DNA of 60,626 nucleotides, taken from NCBI GenBank assembly GCA_002305725.1, contig DBQM01000053.1:1-60626 (forward strand), read 5' to 3'. The position numbers and the translations under genes were made by a program. Origin of the DNA: Ruminococcus sp. UBA1394. Lineage in GTDB: Bacteria > Bacillota > Clostridia > Oscillospirales > Ruminococcaceae. How positions within the stretch are numbered: the stretch's first letter is position 1; every line of letters starts with the position of its first letter. This document shows positions 13,673 through 23,050 of the stretch, one piece after another. Under the pieces are notes generated by a model. The model saw nothing but the letters and a program-made list of their open reading frames with translations, ran no database searches and was not told the DNA's origin.

Positions 13673-14866
13673 TTAGTCAAGCATATCCTTTGTCATGCCG
13701 CCGAGTATCTCAATTCCCTTTACGATCTGCTCGTCTGTCGGGGTTGAGAAGTTAAGACGGAATGAATTTGTCCTGTCACTTTCGTTTATCATGAAAGCAG
13801 TACCCGGAACAACTGCGATTTTGTAATCCTTAACAGCCTTTGTGCAGAATCCCATCATGTCGCTGCCCTCCGGAAGTGTTGCCCAGATAAACAGACCGCC
13901 CTCGGGACGTGTGTATGTCACCTTTTTCGAGAAATACTTGTCCATGTTTTCAAGCATAAGACCGCATTTTCTCTTGTAGATAAGGCGCAGGTTCTTAAAA
14001 TGCTCGTCAAGGTCGCATTCAGTTAAGAATCTGTAGCAGATAAGCTGCGGCCAGATACTTGTGTGAACGTCGGACACCTGCTTGCAGACTACCATCTTCT
14101 GGAATATATCCTTAGGAGCACAGGCATAGCCCACACGAAGTCCCGGTGCAAGAATCTTTGAAAAACTTCCCACATAGATAACTCTGTTTTCAGTATCCAG
14201 GCTCTTGATTGTCGGAACGTTCTCTCCGGCAAACCTCAGATCGCCGTAAGGGTTATCCTCAATGATGATACCGTTGTATTTGCAGGCAAGCTCGTATATG
14301 CCCTTTCTCTTTTCAGCGGACATTGTAGAGCCTGTCGGGTTCTGAAAATTGGGTATAACGTAAATGACTTTCTGTCCGGATGCGTTTTTAAGCACTTCCT
14401 CAAGGACGTCCAGCTTCATGCCTCCCTCTTCCTGTTCAACGCCCACAAGGTTTACGTTGTAGGAACGGAAAGCGTTGAGAGAACCGATAAAGCTCGGCGC
14501 CTCAGCGATAAGTGTATCACCCTCGTTGCATAGCACCTTGCAGGCAAGCTCAATGGCCTGCTGTGCGCCCGATGTGATGATAAGGTCGTCATTATCACTG
14601 TTAAAGCAGCCTTTAGCCGCCATTCTCTCCTTTAAAGTATCTCTCAGCGGCAGATATCCCTCAGAAATGTTATACTGCAAAGCAAGTATCGGGTCATTTT
14701 TAAGAATATCAGCTGATATTCTTCCGACTTCTTCTGTCGGAAATGCCTCCGGTGCAGGATTTCCGGCTGCAAAGGAAATGACCTCCGGGTCGGCAGTAAA
14801 CTTCAGAATTTCTCTGATAGCCGACGCCTGAAGTCCGGAAACCTTTTCTGAAAATTTATAATTCAT
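13673..14866 (-). CDS. PLP-dependent aminotransferase, class I/II (2-aminoadipate/LysN-like)
   Basis: This fold-type I aminotransferase of about 397 residues has the MocR/LysN-like opening FAAGNPAPEAFP, the NPTGSTMS motif, DNPYGDLRF and the Schiff-base lysine in YVGSFSKILAPGLRVGY. No DNA-binding domain is present, so it is an enzyme rather than a MocR regulator. Substrate cannot be told from sequence; relatives act on aminoadipate, aromatic or branched amino acids. The ATG at 14866 fits family length; an ATG at 14887 lacks a ribosome binding site. Confidence 0.9.
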   Translation of the reverse strand: MNYKFSEKVSGLQASAIREILKFTADPEVISFAAGNPAPEAFPTEEVGRISADILKNDPILALQYNISEGYLPLRDTLKERMAAKGCFNSDNDDLIITSGAQQAIELACKVLCNEGDTLIAEAPSFIGSLNAFRSYNVNLVGVEQEEGGMKLDVLEEVLKNASGQKVIYVIPNFQNPTGSTMSAEKRKGIYELACKYNGIIIEDNPYGDLRFAGENVPTIKSLDTENRVIYVGSFSKILAPGLRVGYACAPKDIFQKMVVCKQVSDVHTSIWPQLICYRFLTECDLDEHFKNLRLIYKRKCGLMLENMDKYFSKKVTYTRPEGGLFIWATLPEGSDMMGFCTKAVKDYKIAVVPGTAFMINESDRTNSFRLNFSTPTDEQIVKGIEILGGMTKDMLD

Positions 14867-15034
14867 TTTAAATGCAACGCCTTTCATAACTAAAAATATA
14901 ACTGCATATAATTATAACACATATTCAAAGATGTATCAATATGATTTACAACAATTCTTCAAATCATTATGCAATTTCAACAAATTGAAAATATTAATTT
15001 TTAGCAATAAAACAATAAACAAAGGAGTACCAGC

Positions 15035-16648
15035 TTGAAAAATCAAAGCTTCCTCAAAGGCTCTGTGATACTGATTGCCTCTGCCGTTATAGCCAAAGCG
15101 GTGGGGGCGCTTTTCAAGATACCGCTGACCAATATGCTGGGCGGCCTCGGAATGAGCTATTTCAGCTGTGCATACGGTCTTTTTCTTCCGGTCTATGCCC
15201 TTACAGCAACCGGTCTTACAACGGCTGTGGCAAAACTTACCGCCGAAAACTGCGCATTCAGCAACTACAAAAATGCGGCAAAAATACGCCGTATCTCACT
15301 CCTCTTGTTCTCCGCCGTAGGTACTGCAGGAACGCTGCTGATACTTCTTCTTGCAGTACCCTTTGCCGGAAAGATAGCCGCCTGTCCAAAGGCGTGGCTT
15401 TCTGTCATGATGATTGCGCCCTCCGTGCTTTTCGGGTGTATTACGGCGGTCTACAGGGGCTGCTGGGAGGGTATGCGCAATATGTACCCCACAGCGCTTT
15501 CGCAGGTGGTGGAGGCTGTTGTAAGGCTTGCCGCCGGACTTGCTCTCTGTTCATGGGTACTCTCAAACGAGCAGACAGTTTTGCAGTATCTCCCCGACGG
15601 TATCGACATAACCGCCGCCGCATCAGCCGCCGCCGTCTTAGGCATAACCCTTTCAACCCTTGCAGGGACGCTATTTCTGTACATAAGAGGGACAGGGCTT
15701 GAAAAGAGTTCTCCCCTGCTTAAATCCGGCAGAGAGCAAAGCGGACGGCAGATTATAAAGTCGCTTTTTGCAGTGCTTGTACCGGTTGCGCTGGGGTCAA
15801 TAGTCACCAATCTTACCTCCCTTATCGACCTTGCAACCATTATCCGCTGTCTTGACAAGGCGGCGGTTCTGTCACCGGACTATTTCTACGAAAACTTCGG
15901 TTTAAGCGGTATTTCGCAGGTTGAAATTTCCGAGTTTATTTACGGCTCGTTTACCGGTCTTGCGGTAACCGTTTTCAACCTTGTTCCGTCTGTAACAAAT
16001 ATGTTCGGCAAGGGAATACTTCCCAGTCTTGCGCAGGCATGGACAAGGAGCGACAGGAACGAGTCTGAACGGCTTTCACGGAGTGTTCTGAAAGCTACCG
16101 CCTTTCTCGCAGTCCCTTCCGGAATCGGGATAACCGTTCTGTCAAAGGAGATACTGCTGTTTCTTTATCCGGACAGAGTGGCAGAATGTACCGTTTCAGC
16201 TGAAAGTCTGGGATTTCTGGGTATAGGCGTGATTTTTCTTGCGCTGTCCTTTCCGCTTTTCAGTATGTTTCAGGCTATCGGCAAGGCTGACCTGCCTGTC
16301 AAACTGATGGCAGTCGGGGTAATAGTAAAATTTGCCGGAAATATGCTGCTGATACCAATACCGTCAGTCAACGTGTCCGGTGCCGCCATAGCCACACTTC
16401 TATGCTATTTTGTGATATTTATATTATCTGTATTTTTCTACTGCAAATATACGGGAATCAGAATAAAAATCTTTTCGCTGTTGTTTCCTTCGGTATTATC
16501 CGGCATATTCTGCGGTGTTACAGCAAGGGCAGTATATTCGGCGCTGCCCCTTGAAAACCACCTTGCACTCCCCCTTGCAATATTTGCCGGAGGGGTGGTT
16601 TATCTTATTGTATCGGCGGTTACGGGTAATGCAAAGGAACTGAGATAA
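15035..16648 (+). CDS. MOP-superfamily lipid/polysaccharide flippase (SpoVB/MurJ-like)
   Basis: This 537-residue polytopic membrane protein has about 14 hydrophobic segments. It starts with the family's typical FLKGSVILIASAVIAKAVGALFKIPLTNMLGG. SpoVB-type proteins move lipid-linked cell-wall or spore-cortex precursors across the membrane. The start is a TTG with AAAGGAG seven bases upstream; no in-frame ATG fits. Single-gene unit divergent from the aminotransferase. Confidence 0.9.
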   Translation: MKNQSFLKGSVILIASAVIAKAVGALFKIPLTNMLGGLGMSYFSCAYGLFLPVYALTATGLTTAVAKLTAENCAFSNYKNAAKIRRISLLLFSAVGTAGTLLILLLAVPFAGKIAACPKAWLSVMMIAPSVLFGCITAVYRGCWEGMRNMYPTALSQVVEAVVRLAAGLALCSWVLSNEQTVLQYLPDGIDITAAASAAAVLGITLSTLAGTLFLYIRGTGLEKSSPLLKSGREQSGRQIIKSLFAVLVPVALGSIVTNLTSLIDLATIIRCLDKAAVLSPDYFYENFGLSGISQVEISEFIYGSFTGLAVTVFNLVPSVTNMFGKGILPSLAQAWTRSDRNESERLSRSVLKATAFLAVPSGIGITVLSKEILLFLYPDRVAECTVSAESLGFLGIGVIFLALSFPLFSMFQAIGKADLPVKLMAVGVIVKFAGNMLLIPIPSVNVSGAAIATLLCYFVIFILSVFFYCKYTGIRIKIFSLLFPSVLSGIFCGVTARAVYSALPLENHLALPLAIFAGGVVYLIVSAVTGNAKELR

Positions 16649-16655
16649 AAAATAA

Positions 16656-16678
16656 CGGGCGACCAATGGTCGCCCATA
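16656..16678. repeat. REP-like palindrome (single)
   Basis: GGGCGACCAATGGTCGCCC between convergent genes. Confidence 0.85.
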
Positions 16679-16697
16679 CAATTAATTCATATTTATC

Positions 16698-17435
16698 TCA
16701 TTTCCTGTCAGCAATCTGAACTCGTCTGATAAACAGATAAGAAACCGCAAGCAGTACCAGTCCGCCGATAGTCATTGTAACCGACATATGACTAAAGCTC
16801 TCACCGACAAAGTTCATAAATGACGCAAGCTTTCTTGTAATAAATAAATCAAACAATGCATAATCCACAAAAGGTATAACAATAAATCCAAAAATATATA
16901 TCGCCGCCGGTATTACAAATTTCATGACCTTATTCAAACGATAGACAACCGCACCGATAAGCAGACCGACTGAAAGTGCCATAAATTCAAATGAAAACTG
17001 CATAACAAATTCTTTTAAATAATCTGTCAGCCCGGGGACTTCACCGTTTGACATGAAAAGCTGTTCAAACGTGGAATCATATATGAACCCATCGATAATG
17101 CTCTCGTAAGCATTTCCAAGTACGCAGTAAAGAGTGTCTACACATGAACCTGTCAGCGCAAACAGTACAAATGCAATTGCCTCGCTGATAAAATAGGTTT
17201 TTCTTGAAACTCCGTTCTGGATACTCATGGAAATGTTTTCACGATAGCTTATTATTCCTATGATCAGCATAAAAATTATTGTGGAAAATTCCATTCCGCC
17301 TAACATACCGTCACCGTCCGTAGCAACTGCAAGTATCATTCCCAGATGAATAACAAGCAGAATGGCTCCGGCAAAACCAAGATAGCCTTTAATAAAATCG
17401 TTCATCAGATATTTTACCATACTCTTTATCTTCAT
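16698..17435 (-). CDS. ABC-2-type membrane subunit, YtrC-like
   Basis: This 245-residue membrane protein has six hydrophobic segments and SIQNGVSRKTYFISEAI, a motif seen in small ABC-2 permeases. It is the last gene of a GntR-ATPase-permease operon. The ATG at 17435 is preceded by GGGAGG; an upstream GTG at 17456 would overlap the ATPase stop and lacks a site. Confidence 0.8.
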   Translation of the reverse strand: MKIKSMVKYLMNDFIKGYLGFAGAILLVIHLGMILAVATDGDGMLGGMEFSTIIFMLIIGIISYRENISMSIQNGVSRKTYFISEAIAFVLFALTGSCVDTLYCVLGNAYESIIDGFIYDSTFEQLFMSNGEVPGLTDYLKEFVMQFSFEFMALSVGLLIGAVVYRLNKVMKFVIPAAIYIFGFIVIPFVDYALFDLFITRKLASFMNFVGESFSHMSVTMTIGGLVLLAVSYLFIRRVQIADRK

Positions 17436-17452
17436 AACCCTCTTCCTCCCTC

Positions 17453-18304
17453 TCACGAATTTGTAAGCTGTACAAACAGCTTCTGCAGGTCCATTGCCGA
17501 AACTTCAAGACCGTCCGGGACTTCGTTTTTGTCCACCTTGCCAAGCACATAAGCAGTTTTCAGACCGCCGATTGAATCAGTGCCGATAACCTCTCTGCCC
17601 TTTATAAACTCATCAACTGCTCCGGCAGCGCCAGAAATAGTGAAACCTGTTTCAAGGAGCGAATCCCTCGTCTGATTTCTTATAACCTCGCCGTTTTTGA
17701 TTATCACAACGTCCTCGATAACCGTTGAAACTTCCTCGATAAGGTGTGTTGAAATAACACAGCAGAACGGATTTTCAGCGTACTTTTCTATCAGACAGCG
17801 GTAGAAAAGGTCACGGTGATTGGCGTCAAGACCTAAAACCGGCTCGTCAAGGAACACATAAGGAGCGTTTACCGACAGCGCAATGATTATCTTGAAAATT
17901 GAGTTGTAGCCTGTTGAAAGTGAACGGGTATTCTTGTTTACGTTCAGTCCGAATTCCTTTGCAAGCCTGTTTGCGTACTCAACGTCAAAATCCGGATAAA
18001 ACTCCTTGGTCCACTTAAACGCCTTTTTGATTTTAAGCTTCGGCGGATAAAGATTGCTCTCGCTCATAAGGTAAATTTTTGAAAGCGCTTTGTCGTTTTC
18101 CATTGCGTTTTCGCCGTCAACAGTAACGCTGCCGGAATTGCTGAAAATTCTGTTTGATATGATTTTCAGCAAAGTGGACTTGCCAGCGCCGTTTCTGCCA
18201 AGCAGTCCGTAAATCTTGTTTTCCTCAAACGTGAGGTTTATGTTGTTGAGCGCTCTTGTGTTTTTGTAGTCCTTTGTAACGCCCCTGACTTCAATACAGT
18301 TCAT
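17453..18304 (-). CDS. ABC transporter ATP-binding protein, YtrB-like
   Basis: This 283-residue ATPase has Walker A GLLGRNGAGKST, a signature region RSLSTGYNSIFK (a weak LSGGQ), Walker B YVFLDEPVLGLD and the H-loop STH. The degenerate signature and the operon partner GntR are typical of the YtrA-controlled cell-envelope stress transporters. It works with the adjacent permease. Confidence 0.92.
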   Translation of the reverse strand: MNCIEVRGVTKDYKNTRALNNINLTFEENKIYGLLGRNGAGKSTLLKIISNRIFSNSGSVTVDGENAMENDKALSKIYLMSESNLYPPKLKIKKAFKWTKEFYPDFDVEYANRLAKEFGLNVNKNTRSLSTGYNSIFKIIIALSVNAPYVFLDEPVLGLDANHRDLFYRCLIEKYAENPFCCVISTHLIEEVSTVIEDVVIIKNGEVIRNQTRDSLLETGFTISGAAGAVDEFIKGREVIGTDSIGGLKTAYVLGKVDKNEVPDGLEVSAMDLQKLFVQLTNS

Positions 18305-18307
18305 GTC

Positions 18308-18661
18308 TTACTCTCCTTTAAGCATATCTATGATTTCTTCTTTTGTAATACCAAGTCTGCCCGCCTCGGCAAGCATTTTTTTGATGTAGCTTTCAAAAAA
18401 TGCGTCACGCCTTTTCTTTGCAAGCTTTTCCTTTGAGCCTTCCGCTACAAACATACCCACACCTCTTTTTTTATAAACAATGCCGCTGTCCACAAGAATA
18501 TTTATGCCTTTGAGCGCAGTAGCCGGATTTATTTTATACATGACCGAAAATTCTGTTATTGAGGGTATTCTGCTTTCTTCCGGAAATGCACCGGTCAGTA
18601 TACCGTCCTCTATTCCCTCTGCTATCTGCACGAAAATCGGCTTTTCATTTTCAAATTCCAC
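18308..18661 (-). CDS. GntR-family repressor, YtrA subfamily
   Basis: This 117-residue protein has an N-terminal winged helix (FVQIAEGIEDGILTG, SRIPSITEFSVMYKINPATALKGINIL) with a short helical C-terminus and no large effector domain, which defines the YtrA subfamily. The start is a GTG at 18661 with AAAGGAGG upstream. It heads the operon it controls and faces a palindromic operator at 18689-18712. Confidence 0.92.
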   Translation of the reverse strand: MEFENEKPIFVQIAEGIEDGILTGAFPEESRIPSITEFSVMYKINPATALKGINILVDSGIVYKKRGVGMFVAEGSKEKLAKKRRDAFFESYIKKMLAEAGRLGITKEEIIDMLKGE

Positions 18662-18688
18662 TTAGGTTATTACGCCTCCTTTCATATC

Positions 18689-18712
18689 GGTTAGTTAGTA
18701 GACTAATTAACC
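18689..18712. promoter_or_regulatory. palindromic operator of the YtrA-type repressor
   Basis: The halves GGTTAGTTAGT and ACTAATTAACC match as an inverted repeat at 10 of 11 positions, separated by AG. Its place directly upstream of the gntR gene fits autoregulation. Confidence 0.75.
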
Positions 18713-18778
18713 ACAACTGTATAATACCACATAATAAAAAAATTGTCAAGGGGTTTTCAAAAAAATTCCGAAAAAAAT

Positions 18779-18801
18779 CGGGCGCCCAGTGGTCACTCGT
18801 A
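18779..18801. repeat. decayed REP-like palindrome
   Basis: CGGGCGCCCAGTGGTCACTC resembles the dispersed palindrome, but several bases have changed and the stem is broken. Confidence 0.5.
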
Positions 18802-18814
18802 AAATACCTGAAAG

Positions 18815-18848
18815 CAAACAAAAAGACCGGACATAAAGTCCGGTCTTT
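18815..18848 (-). terminator. terminator of the LRR-dockerin gene
   Basis: AAAGACCGGAC (18822-18832) pairs perfectly with GTCCGGTCTTT (18838-18848), followed leftward by a T-rich run. Confidence 0.85.
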
Positions 18849-18871
18849 AATAAATCATTATTCAGCAGGTC

Positions 18872-20344
18872 TTATGCAAGAAGAGCCTTTGCAATTTCGA
18901 TTGCATCGTAAAGGTTAATTACACCGTCGCCTGTGATATCAGCAACCTTCTGCTGTTCAGCTGTAAGCTTTGCTATACCCATAATGTCCTTGCAGATTGC
19001 AATTGCGTCATAGAGGTCAAGCTTGCCGTTGCCTGTTACATCACCCATAACAGTAGGTAATGTTGTGATGTAGTCGAATGTTCTGTTATACTTGATAGCA
19101 TAGTCATAAGCAGTTGACTTTTCAGCAACGTGCATTTTTGTGCCTGAATAAATTGTGTTTGCACTGTCATAAATTGCACATGAAGAATTCGCAATTGTGA
19201 TATCAGTCAGATTTGCACAGTTGTAGAATGCTGCGTAACCAATGCTTGTTACACTTGCAGGAACAATAACAGTAGGAATCTTTGTACCTGCAAAAGCGTA
19301 ATCACCAATGCTTGTCAATGATTCAGCAAGTGAAAGCTGTGAAAGTGATGTACAGCCGCTGAATGCGTATGCACCGATTGTCTTTACGCCTGATGGGATT
19401 GATGCGGAAATAACGAATGTCTTGTCCTGGAATGCACGGTCAGCAATACCCTTTGTACCGTTCTTGATGTTTACAGCAAGGTTTTCGTTGCTGTCGAGGC
19501 AGTTTACAACCCATGTATCAATGTAGATCTCAGGACCTGTCTGGTTGCTGTAATCACTTGTGTATTTGAATGCGTCAACGCCGATAGATGTAACACTGTC
19601 AGGAATCTTGATTCCCTTGAGTGATTTGCAGTTATAGAAAGCATTTGCACCAATAGAGGTTACAGTTGAAGCAATTGAAACTTTAAGCAGGCTTGTACAG
19701 TCAGCAAACGCATTGCTGCCGATAGTCTTTACGCCGCCAGTAACACTTACTTCTCTGATATCTGAGTTTTTTGCAAATGCAGAATCACCGATAGTTACAA
19801 CTGAACTCGGGATAGAAATTGTTTCAAGACCCTTGTTGTAGAATGTGGAATCTGCAATACCTGTCGTACCGCTCTTGATTTCAACAGCTGTTTTAGAATC
19901 ACTCTGTACAGCCCAGTTGTTTACATAGTAAACAGGACCAGACTGATTGTTTACAATATATGTATCTCTGAATGCTGAAGCTCCCACGCTCTTAACGCTG
20001 TCAGGAATCTTAACACTCTGAAGATCTGTACATCCATAGAATGCGTAATCTCCGATTGTTGTTATGCCTTCAGAAATGATAACCTGTGAAAGATCTGTAC
20101 ATCCTTCAAATGCACTGTCAGCAATAACAGTTACAGGAATATCAAGAATTTCCTCAGGAATTGTAACAGCTGTTGCAGCAGCATCACAGTCAGTAATCTC
20201 AACGTGATCGTCATATGAAACATAAGTCATGTCGCCTACAGTACCGCTTGCAGCTGATACTCCGATTGATAATGCAGCTGTACAAACTGTAAAAGTACAA
20301 ACTGCTGATGTTATAACACCTAAAATGCGCTTTGTAATTTTCAA
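18872..20344 (-). CDS. secreted BspA-like leucine-rich-repeat protein with type I dockerin
   Basis: This protein of about 490 residues has a signal peptide (KRILGVITSAVCTFTVCTAALSIGVSA), then many LRR_5 repeats of the form ITTIGDYAFYGCTDLQSVKIPDSVKSVGASAF. The last 60 residues are a dockerin with two calcium-binding repeats (GDVTGNGKLDLYDAIAICKD and ADITGDGVINLYDAIEIAKA). Dockerins plug secreted proteins into cohesins of a scaffoldin; LRR_5 domains bind proteins or surfaces rather than cleave polysaccharide. The TTG at 20344 is favoured because AAGGGAG abuts the ATG at 20353. Promoter TTGAAT, 16 bases, TATAAT lies at 20388-20415 on the complement. Confidence 0.92.
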   Translation of the reverse strand: MKITKRILGVITSAVCTFTVCTAALSIGVSAASGTVGDMTYVSYDDHVEITDCDAAATAVTIPEEILDIPVTVIADSAFEGCTDLSQVIISEGITTIGDYAFYGCTDLQSVKIPDSVKSVGASAFRDTYIVNNQSGPVYYVNNWAVQSDSKTAVEIKSGTTGIADSTFYNKGLETISIPSSVVTIGDSAFAKNSDIREVSVTGGVKTIGSNAFADCTSLLKVSIASTVTSIGANAFYNCKSLKGIKIPDSVTSIGVDAFKYTSDYSNQTGPEIYIDTWVVNCLDSNENLAVNIKNGTKGIADRAFQDKTFVISASIPSGVKTIGAYAFSGCTSLSQLSLAESLTSIGDYAFAGTKIPTVIVPASVTSIGYAAFYNCANLTDITIANSSCAIYDSANTIYSGTKMHVAEKSTAYDYAIKYNRTFDYITTLPTVMGDVTGNGKLDLYDAIAICKDIMGIAKLTAEQQKVADITGDGVINLYDAIEIAKALLA

Positions 20345-20387
20345 AATTAGCATCTCCCTTATAATATTTGTATTTTATTACAATAAC

Positions 20388-20415
20388 ATTATACCATATT
20401 TTAAGGCAAATTCAA
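20388..20415 (-). promoter_or_regulatory. promoter of the LRR-dockerin gene
   Basis: Leftward TTGAAT (complement of 20410-20415), 16 bases, TATAAT (complement of 20388-20393). Confidence 0.65.
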
Positions 20416-20504
20416 GTAAATATTTTATAAACAACTTCCCACAATATTGTGTAATATGCGCAAAAACGCTGCTTTCGTTTTGTGAAAACAGCGCTGTAAA
20501 ATAT

Positions 20505-21089
20505 TTATTTGTCAGAATCAATAAGATTCCAGTAGCCTCTGAGGTATACACAGCCGGATATAACTGTCAGTCCGGCGGATATCCAGACAAGTGCCTGTAT
20601 TGCAATGTCAGTTACTTTCTGTATTCCTCCCGCCGCAAATCCGAACCAGTCAAAATCTCCGGAAACAGCAAGGTTAACAAGTATCACAACAATGGTGACC
20701 ATTGTAAACGCCGTTTTCAGCTTTCCGGAAAATCCGGCGGCAACAACTATTCCGCTGTCCGCCGCAAGCAGACGAAGCCCCGAAACCATAAATTCCCTTG
20801 CAACAATTATGATAACCGGTATCGAGCCGATTATATCAAGTTCAATAAACGCTATAAGCGCTGATATCACAAGCACCTTGTCAGCTAACGGGTCGAGAAA
20901 TTTGCCGAAGTTAGTAACAAGACCATTCTTTCTTGCAATGTGACCGTCAAGAGCGTCGGTAACAGACGCCCCAACAAACACGATAAGCGCAAGTGTGAAA
21001 TTAAGCGGTATAGCCTTTACGAACAAAAGCACCAGAAAAACCGGTACTAAAACTGCTCTCAGCAGCGTCAGCTTATTTGGAAGATTCAT
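20505..21089 (-). CDS. pgsA: CDP-diacylglycerol-glycerol-3-phosphate 3-phosphatidyltransferase
   Basis: This 194-residue membrane enzyme makes phosphatidylglycerol phosphate. The CDP-alcohol signature D-x2-D-G-x2-A-R-x8-G-x3-D-x3-D is present (DALDGHIARK, then FGKFLDPLAD). It opens with the typical NLPNKLTLLRAVLVPVF. The ATG at 21089 has GGAGAGGTG upstream and overlaps the end of rimO by 17 bases, so translation is coupled. Confidence 0.95.
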   Translation of the reverse strand: MNLPNKLTLLRAVLVPVFLVLLFVKAIPLNFTLALIVFVGASVTDALDGHIARKNGLVTNFGKFLDPLADKVLVISALIAFIELDIIGSIPVIIIVAREFMVSGLRLLAADSGIVVAAGFSGKLKTAFTMVTIVVILVNLAVSGDFDWFGFAAGGIQKVTDIAIQALVWISAGLTVISGCVYLRGYWNLIDSDK

Positions 21090-22416
21090 CGGCAATCACC
21101 TCTCCAATCAAGTCATAATCAAGAGTATCCGTAATTTTTATGTTTACATACTGACCGATGTCAAGCCTTTCTTCTCCTGCAAAGAACACCTTTCCGTCAA
21201 TATCGGGAGCGTCGCCCCTTGTACGACCGAACCAACATTCAGCCCACTTGTCAAAGCCTTCAACAACAGCCTCCATGACCTTGCCGATACATTCCTCATT
21301 TTTGCGGCTGTGTATCAGCTGCTGCTGTTCCATGATAATGTCGGCTCTGTGCGCCCTTACTTCCTCATCGACCTGGTCTGCCATCTCTCCGGCAACAGTT
21401 CCCTCCTCCTGTGAATAAGGGAAACAGCCGAGCCTGTCAAACTGGGCATCCTTTACAAATTCCGCAAGACCGTTGAACTGCTCCTCGGTTTCTCCCGGGA
21501 AACCGGTGATAAGCGTTGTTCTCAGAACGATTCCCGGAACCTTTGCTCGTATCTTCTCAATCAGCTCTCTCAGCTGCTTTTCATCACCGCTTCTGTTCAT
21601 CTCATAGAGGACAGCGCCGTTGCAGTGCTGGATTGGTATATCCATATATTTCACGATTTTCGGCTCTTTTGCGATAACGTCAAGCAGACGGTCTGTGATT
21701 CTCTCCGGATAGCAGTAAAGCACTCTTATCCATCTGAAACCGTCAATTTTGCAGAGTTCCTCCAGCAGCTCCGGCAGCTTTGATTCGCCGTATAAGTCCT
21801 CGCCGTAGCGTGTTGTGTCCTGCGCAATAACAATCAGCTCGGTAACGCCGTTTTCAGCAAGCCACCTTGCCTCCTTTAAAGCGTCCTCCATAGGAACACT
21901 TCTGAAACGACCTCTTATCTGAGGAATTGCACAGTAGGAACAGCAGTTGTCGCAGCCCTCCGCAACTTTAAGGTACGCAAAAAACGGCAGAGTTGAAATG
22001 ATTCTTCCGCCTGTCACCGGCAGCTTTTCCTTTGGTGCAAAGTCAACCACACGTTCATTTGCAAGAACGTGGTCGATAACATCAATGATATCCTCCTGAT
22101 TGCCGATACCGATAACAGCGTCAGCCTCCGGAAAAAGCTCTGCCGCTTCTTCCTTGTATCTCTCGGAAAGACAGCCTGTTATGATTATTTTTTTGATAGT
22201 ACCCTCAGCTTTGAGTTTTCCCAGTTCAATTATAGTTTCAATTGCCTCCTCCTTTGCTGACTGTATAAATCCGCAGGTGTTGACAACTGCAATGTCAGAA
22301 AGCCCCGGTTCTGTCACAAGCTCATAGCCTCTCTGTCTGAGCTTGTAAAGCATTCTTTCAGAGTCCACAAGGTTTTTGGAGCAGCCAAGTGAAACAAGTC
22401 CGATTTTAATAGGCAT
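21073..22416 (-). CDS. rimO: ribosomal protein S12 methylthiotransferase RimO
   Basis: This 447-residue radical-SAM enzyme adds a methylthio group to an Asp of ribosomal protein S12. Domains: N-terminal UPF0004 with three cysteines (SLGCSKNLVDSE, NTCGFI, TGCLSERY), the radical-SAM core with CDNCCSYC (CxxxCxxC), and a C-terminal TRAM domain. The opening VSLGCSKNLVDSE distinguishes RimO from MiaB. The start at 22416 has AAAGGAG upstream. Confidence 0.95.
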   Translation of the reverse strand: MPIKIGLVSLGCSKNLVDSERMLYKLRQRGYELVTEPGLSDIAVVNTCGFIQSAKEEAIETIIELGKLKAEGTIKKIIITGCLSERYKEEAAELFPEADAVIGIGNQEDIIDVIDHVLANERVVDFAPKEKLPVTGGRIISTLPFFAYLKVAEGCDNCCSYCAIPQIRGRFRSVPMEDALKEARWLAENGVTELIVIAQDTTRYGEDLYGESKLPELLEELCKIDGFRWIRVLYCYPERITDRLLDVIAKEPKIVKYMDIPIQHCNGAVLYEMNRSGDEKQLRELIEKIRAKVPGIVLRTTLITGFPGETEEQFNGLAEFVKDAQFDRLGCFPYSQEEGTVAGEMADQVDEEVRAHRADIIMEQQQLIHSRKNEECIGKVMEAVVEGFDKWAECWFGRTRGDAPDIDGKVFFAGEERLDIGQYVNIKITDTLDYDLIGEVIADESSK

Positions 22417-22433
22417 ATGCTTTATCTCCTTTA

Positions 22434-23048
22434 TCATTCTTCAAGGTATTCTTTTACTGCACTGTTTATATCGTCAAAGTCATATCCCATTCTTGCAAGG
22501 GCGTTTTTCACCTTTGCAATGGATTTTGTGTCCTCAGGGTCTTCAAGATACCCTGCGTATTTCTTTTCTATAACAGACATAAGCCGCTCGTAAAGGCCTT
22601 CCATTTCGCTTTCAATAGCGTTTTCTGCAATCTCCCCGCGGACTCCCCTTTTGTAAAGCTCCTGCCTTACTCTCCTCGGACCGTAGCACTTGCACACCAT
22701 ATAGCTGTAAACTATTTCGTTGGCATAGCTGCGGTCGTTGATATATCCTCTTTCAGCCATATCGTTCGCAACTGCAAAACATATCCTGTCCGGATAATTT
22801 TTCTGCAGCTTTTCAAAAAGCTGGATATAGGAATAATCCCTTTCATTGATAAGGTGCATGGCTCTGCGTGTGGCACGTCTTAAATCAGAGGAATAAAGGA
22901 CTTCGGTCAGCGTATCGTCTTCAATCTCGCTGTCCGCCTTCAGACCGAATTTTTCGATAATGTCCCTGTGAAGATATACCCTCTTGCTGCTGTCAATTAT
23001 AACGCAGAAGGTCTCACCCTTATATTTTTCAATAGAATCAATATGCAT
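22434..23048 (-). CDS. recX: RecA regulator RecX
   Basis: This 204-residue, three-helix-repeat protein contains ARRAMHLINERDYSYIQLFEKL-type and GYINDRSYANEIVYSYM segments typical of RecX. RecX binds RecA filaments and limits their growth. It lies directly after recA with two bases between stop and start, a frequent pairing. Confidence 0.9.
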   Translation of the reverse strand: MHIDSIEKYKGETFCVIIDSSKRVYLHRDIIEKFGLKADSEIEDDTLTEVLYSSDLRRATRRAMHLINERDYSYIQLFEKLQKNYPDRICFAVANDMAERGYINDRSYANEIVYSYMVCKCYGPRRVRQELYKRGVRGEIAENAIESEMEGLYERLMSVIEKKYAGYLEDPEDTKSIAKVKNALARMGYDFDDINSAVKEYLEE

Positions 23049-23050
23049 AA

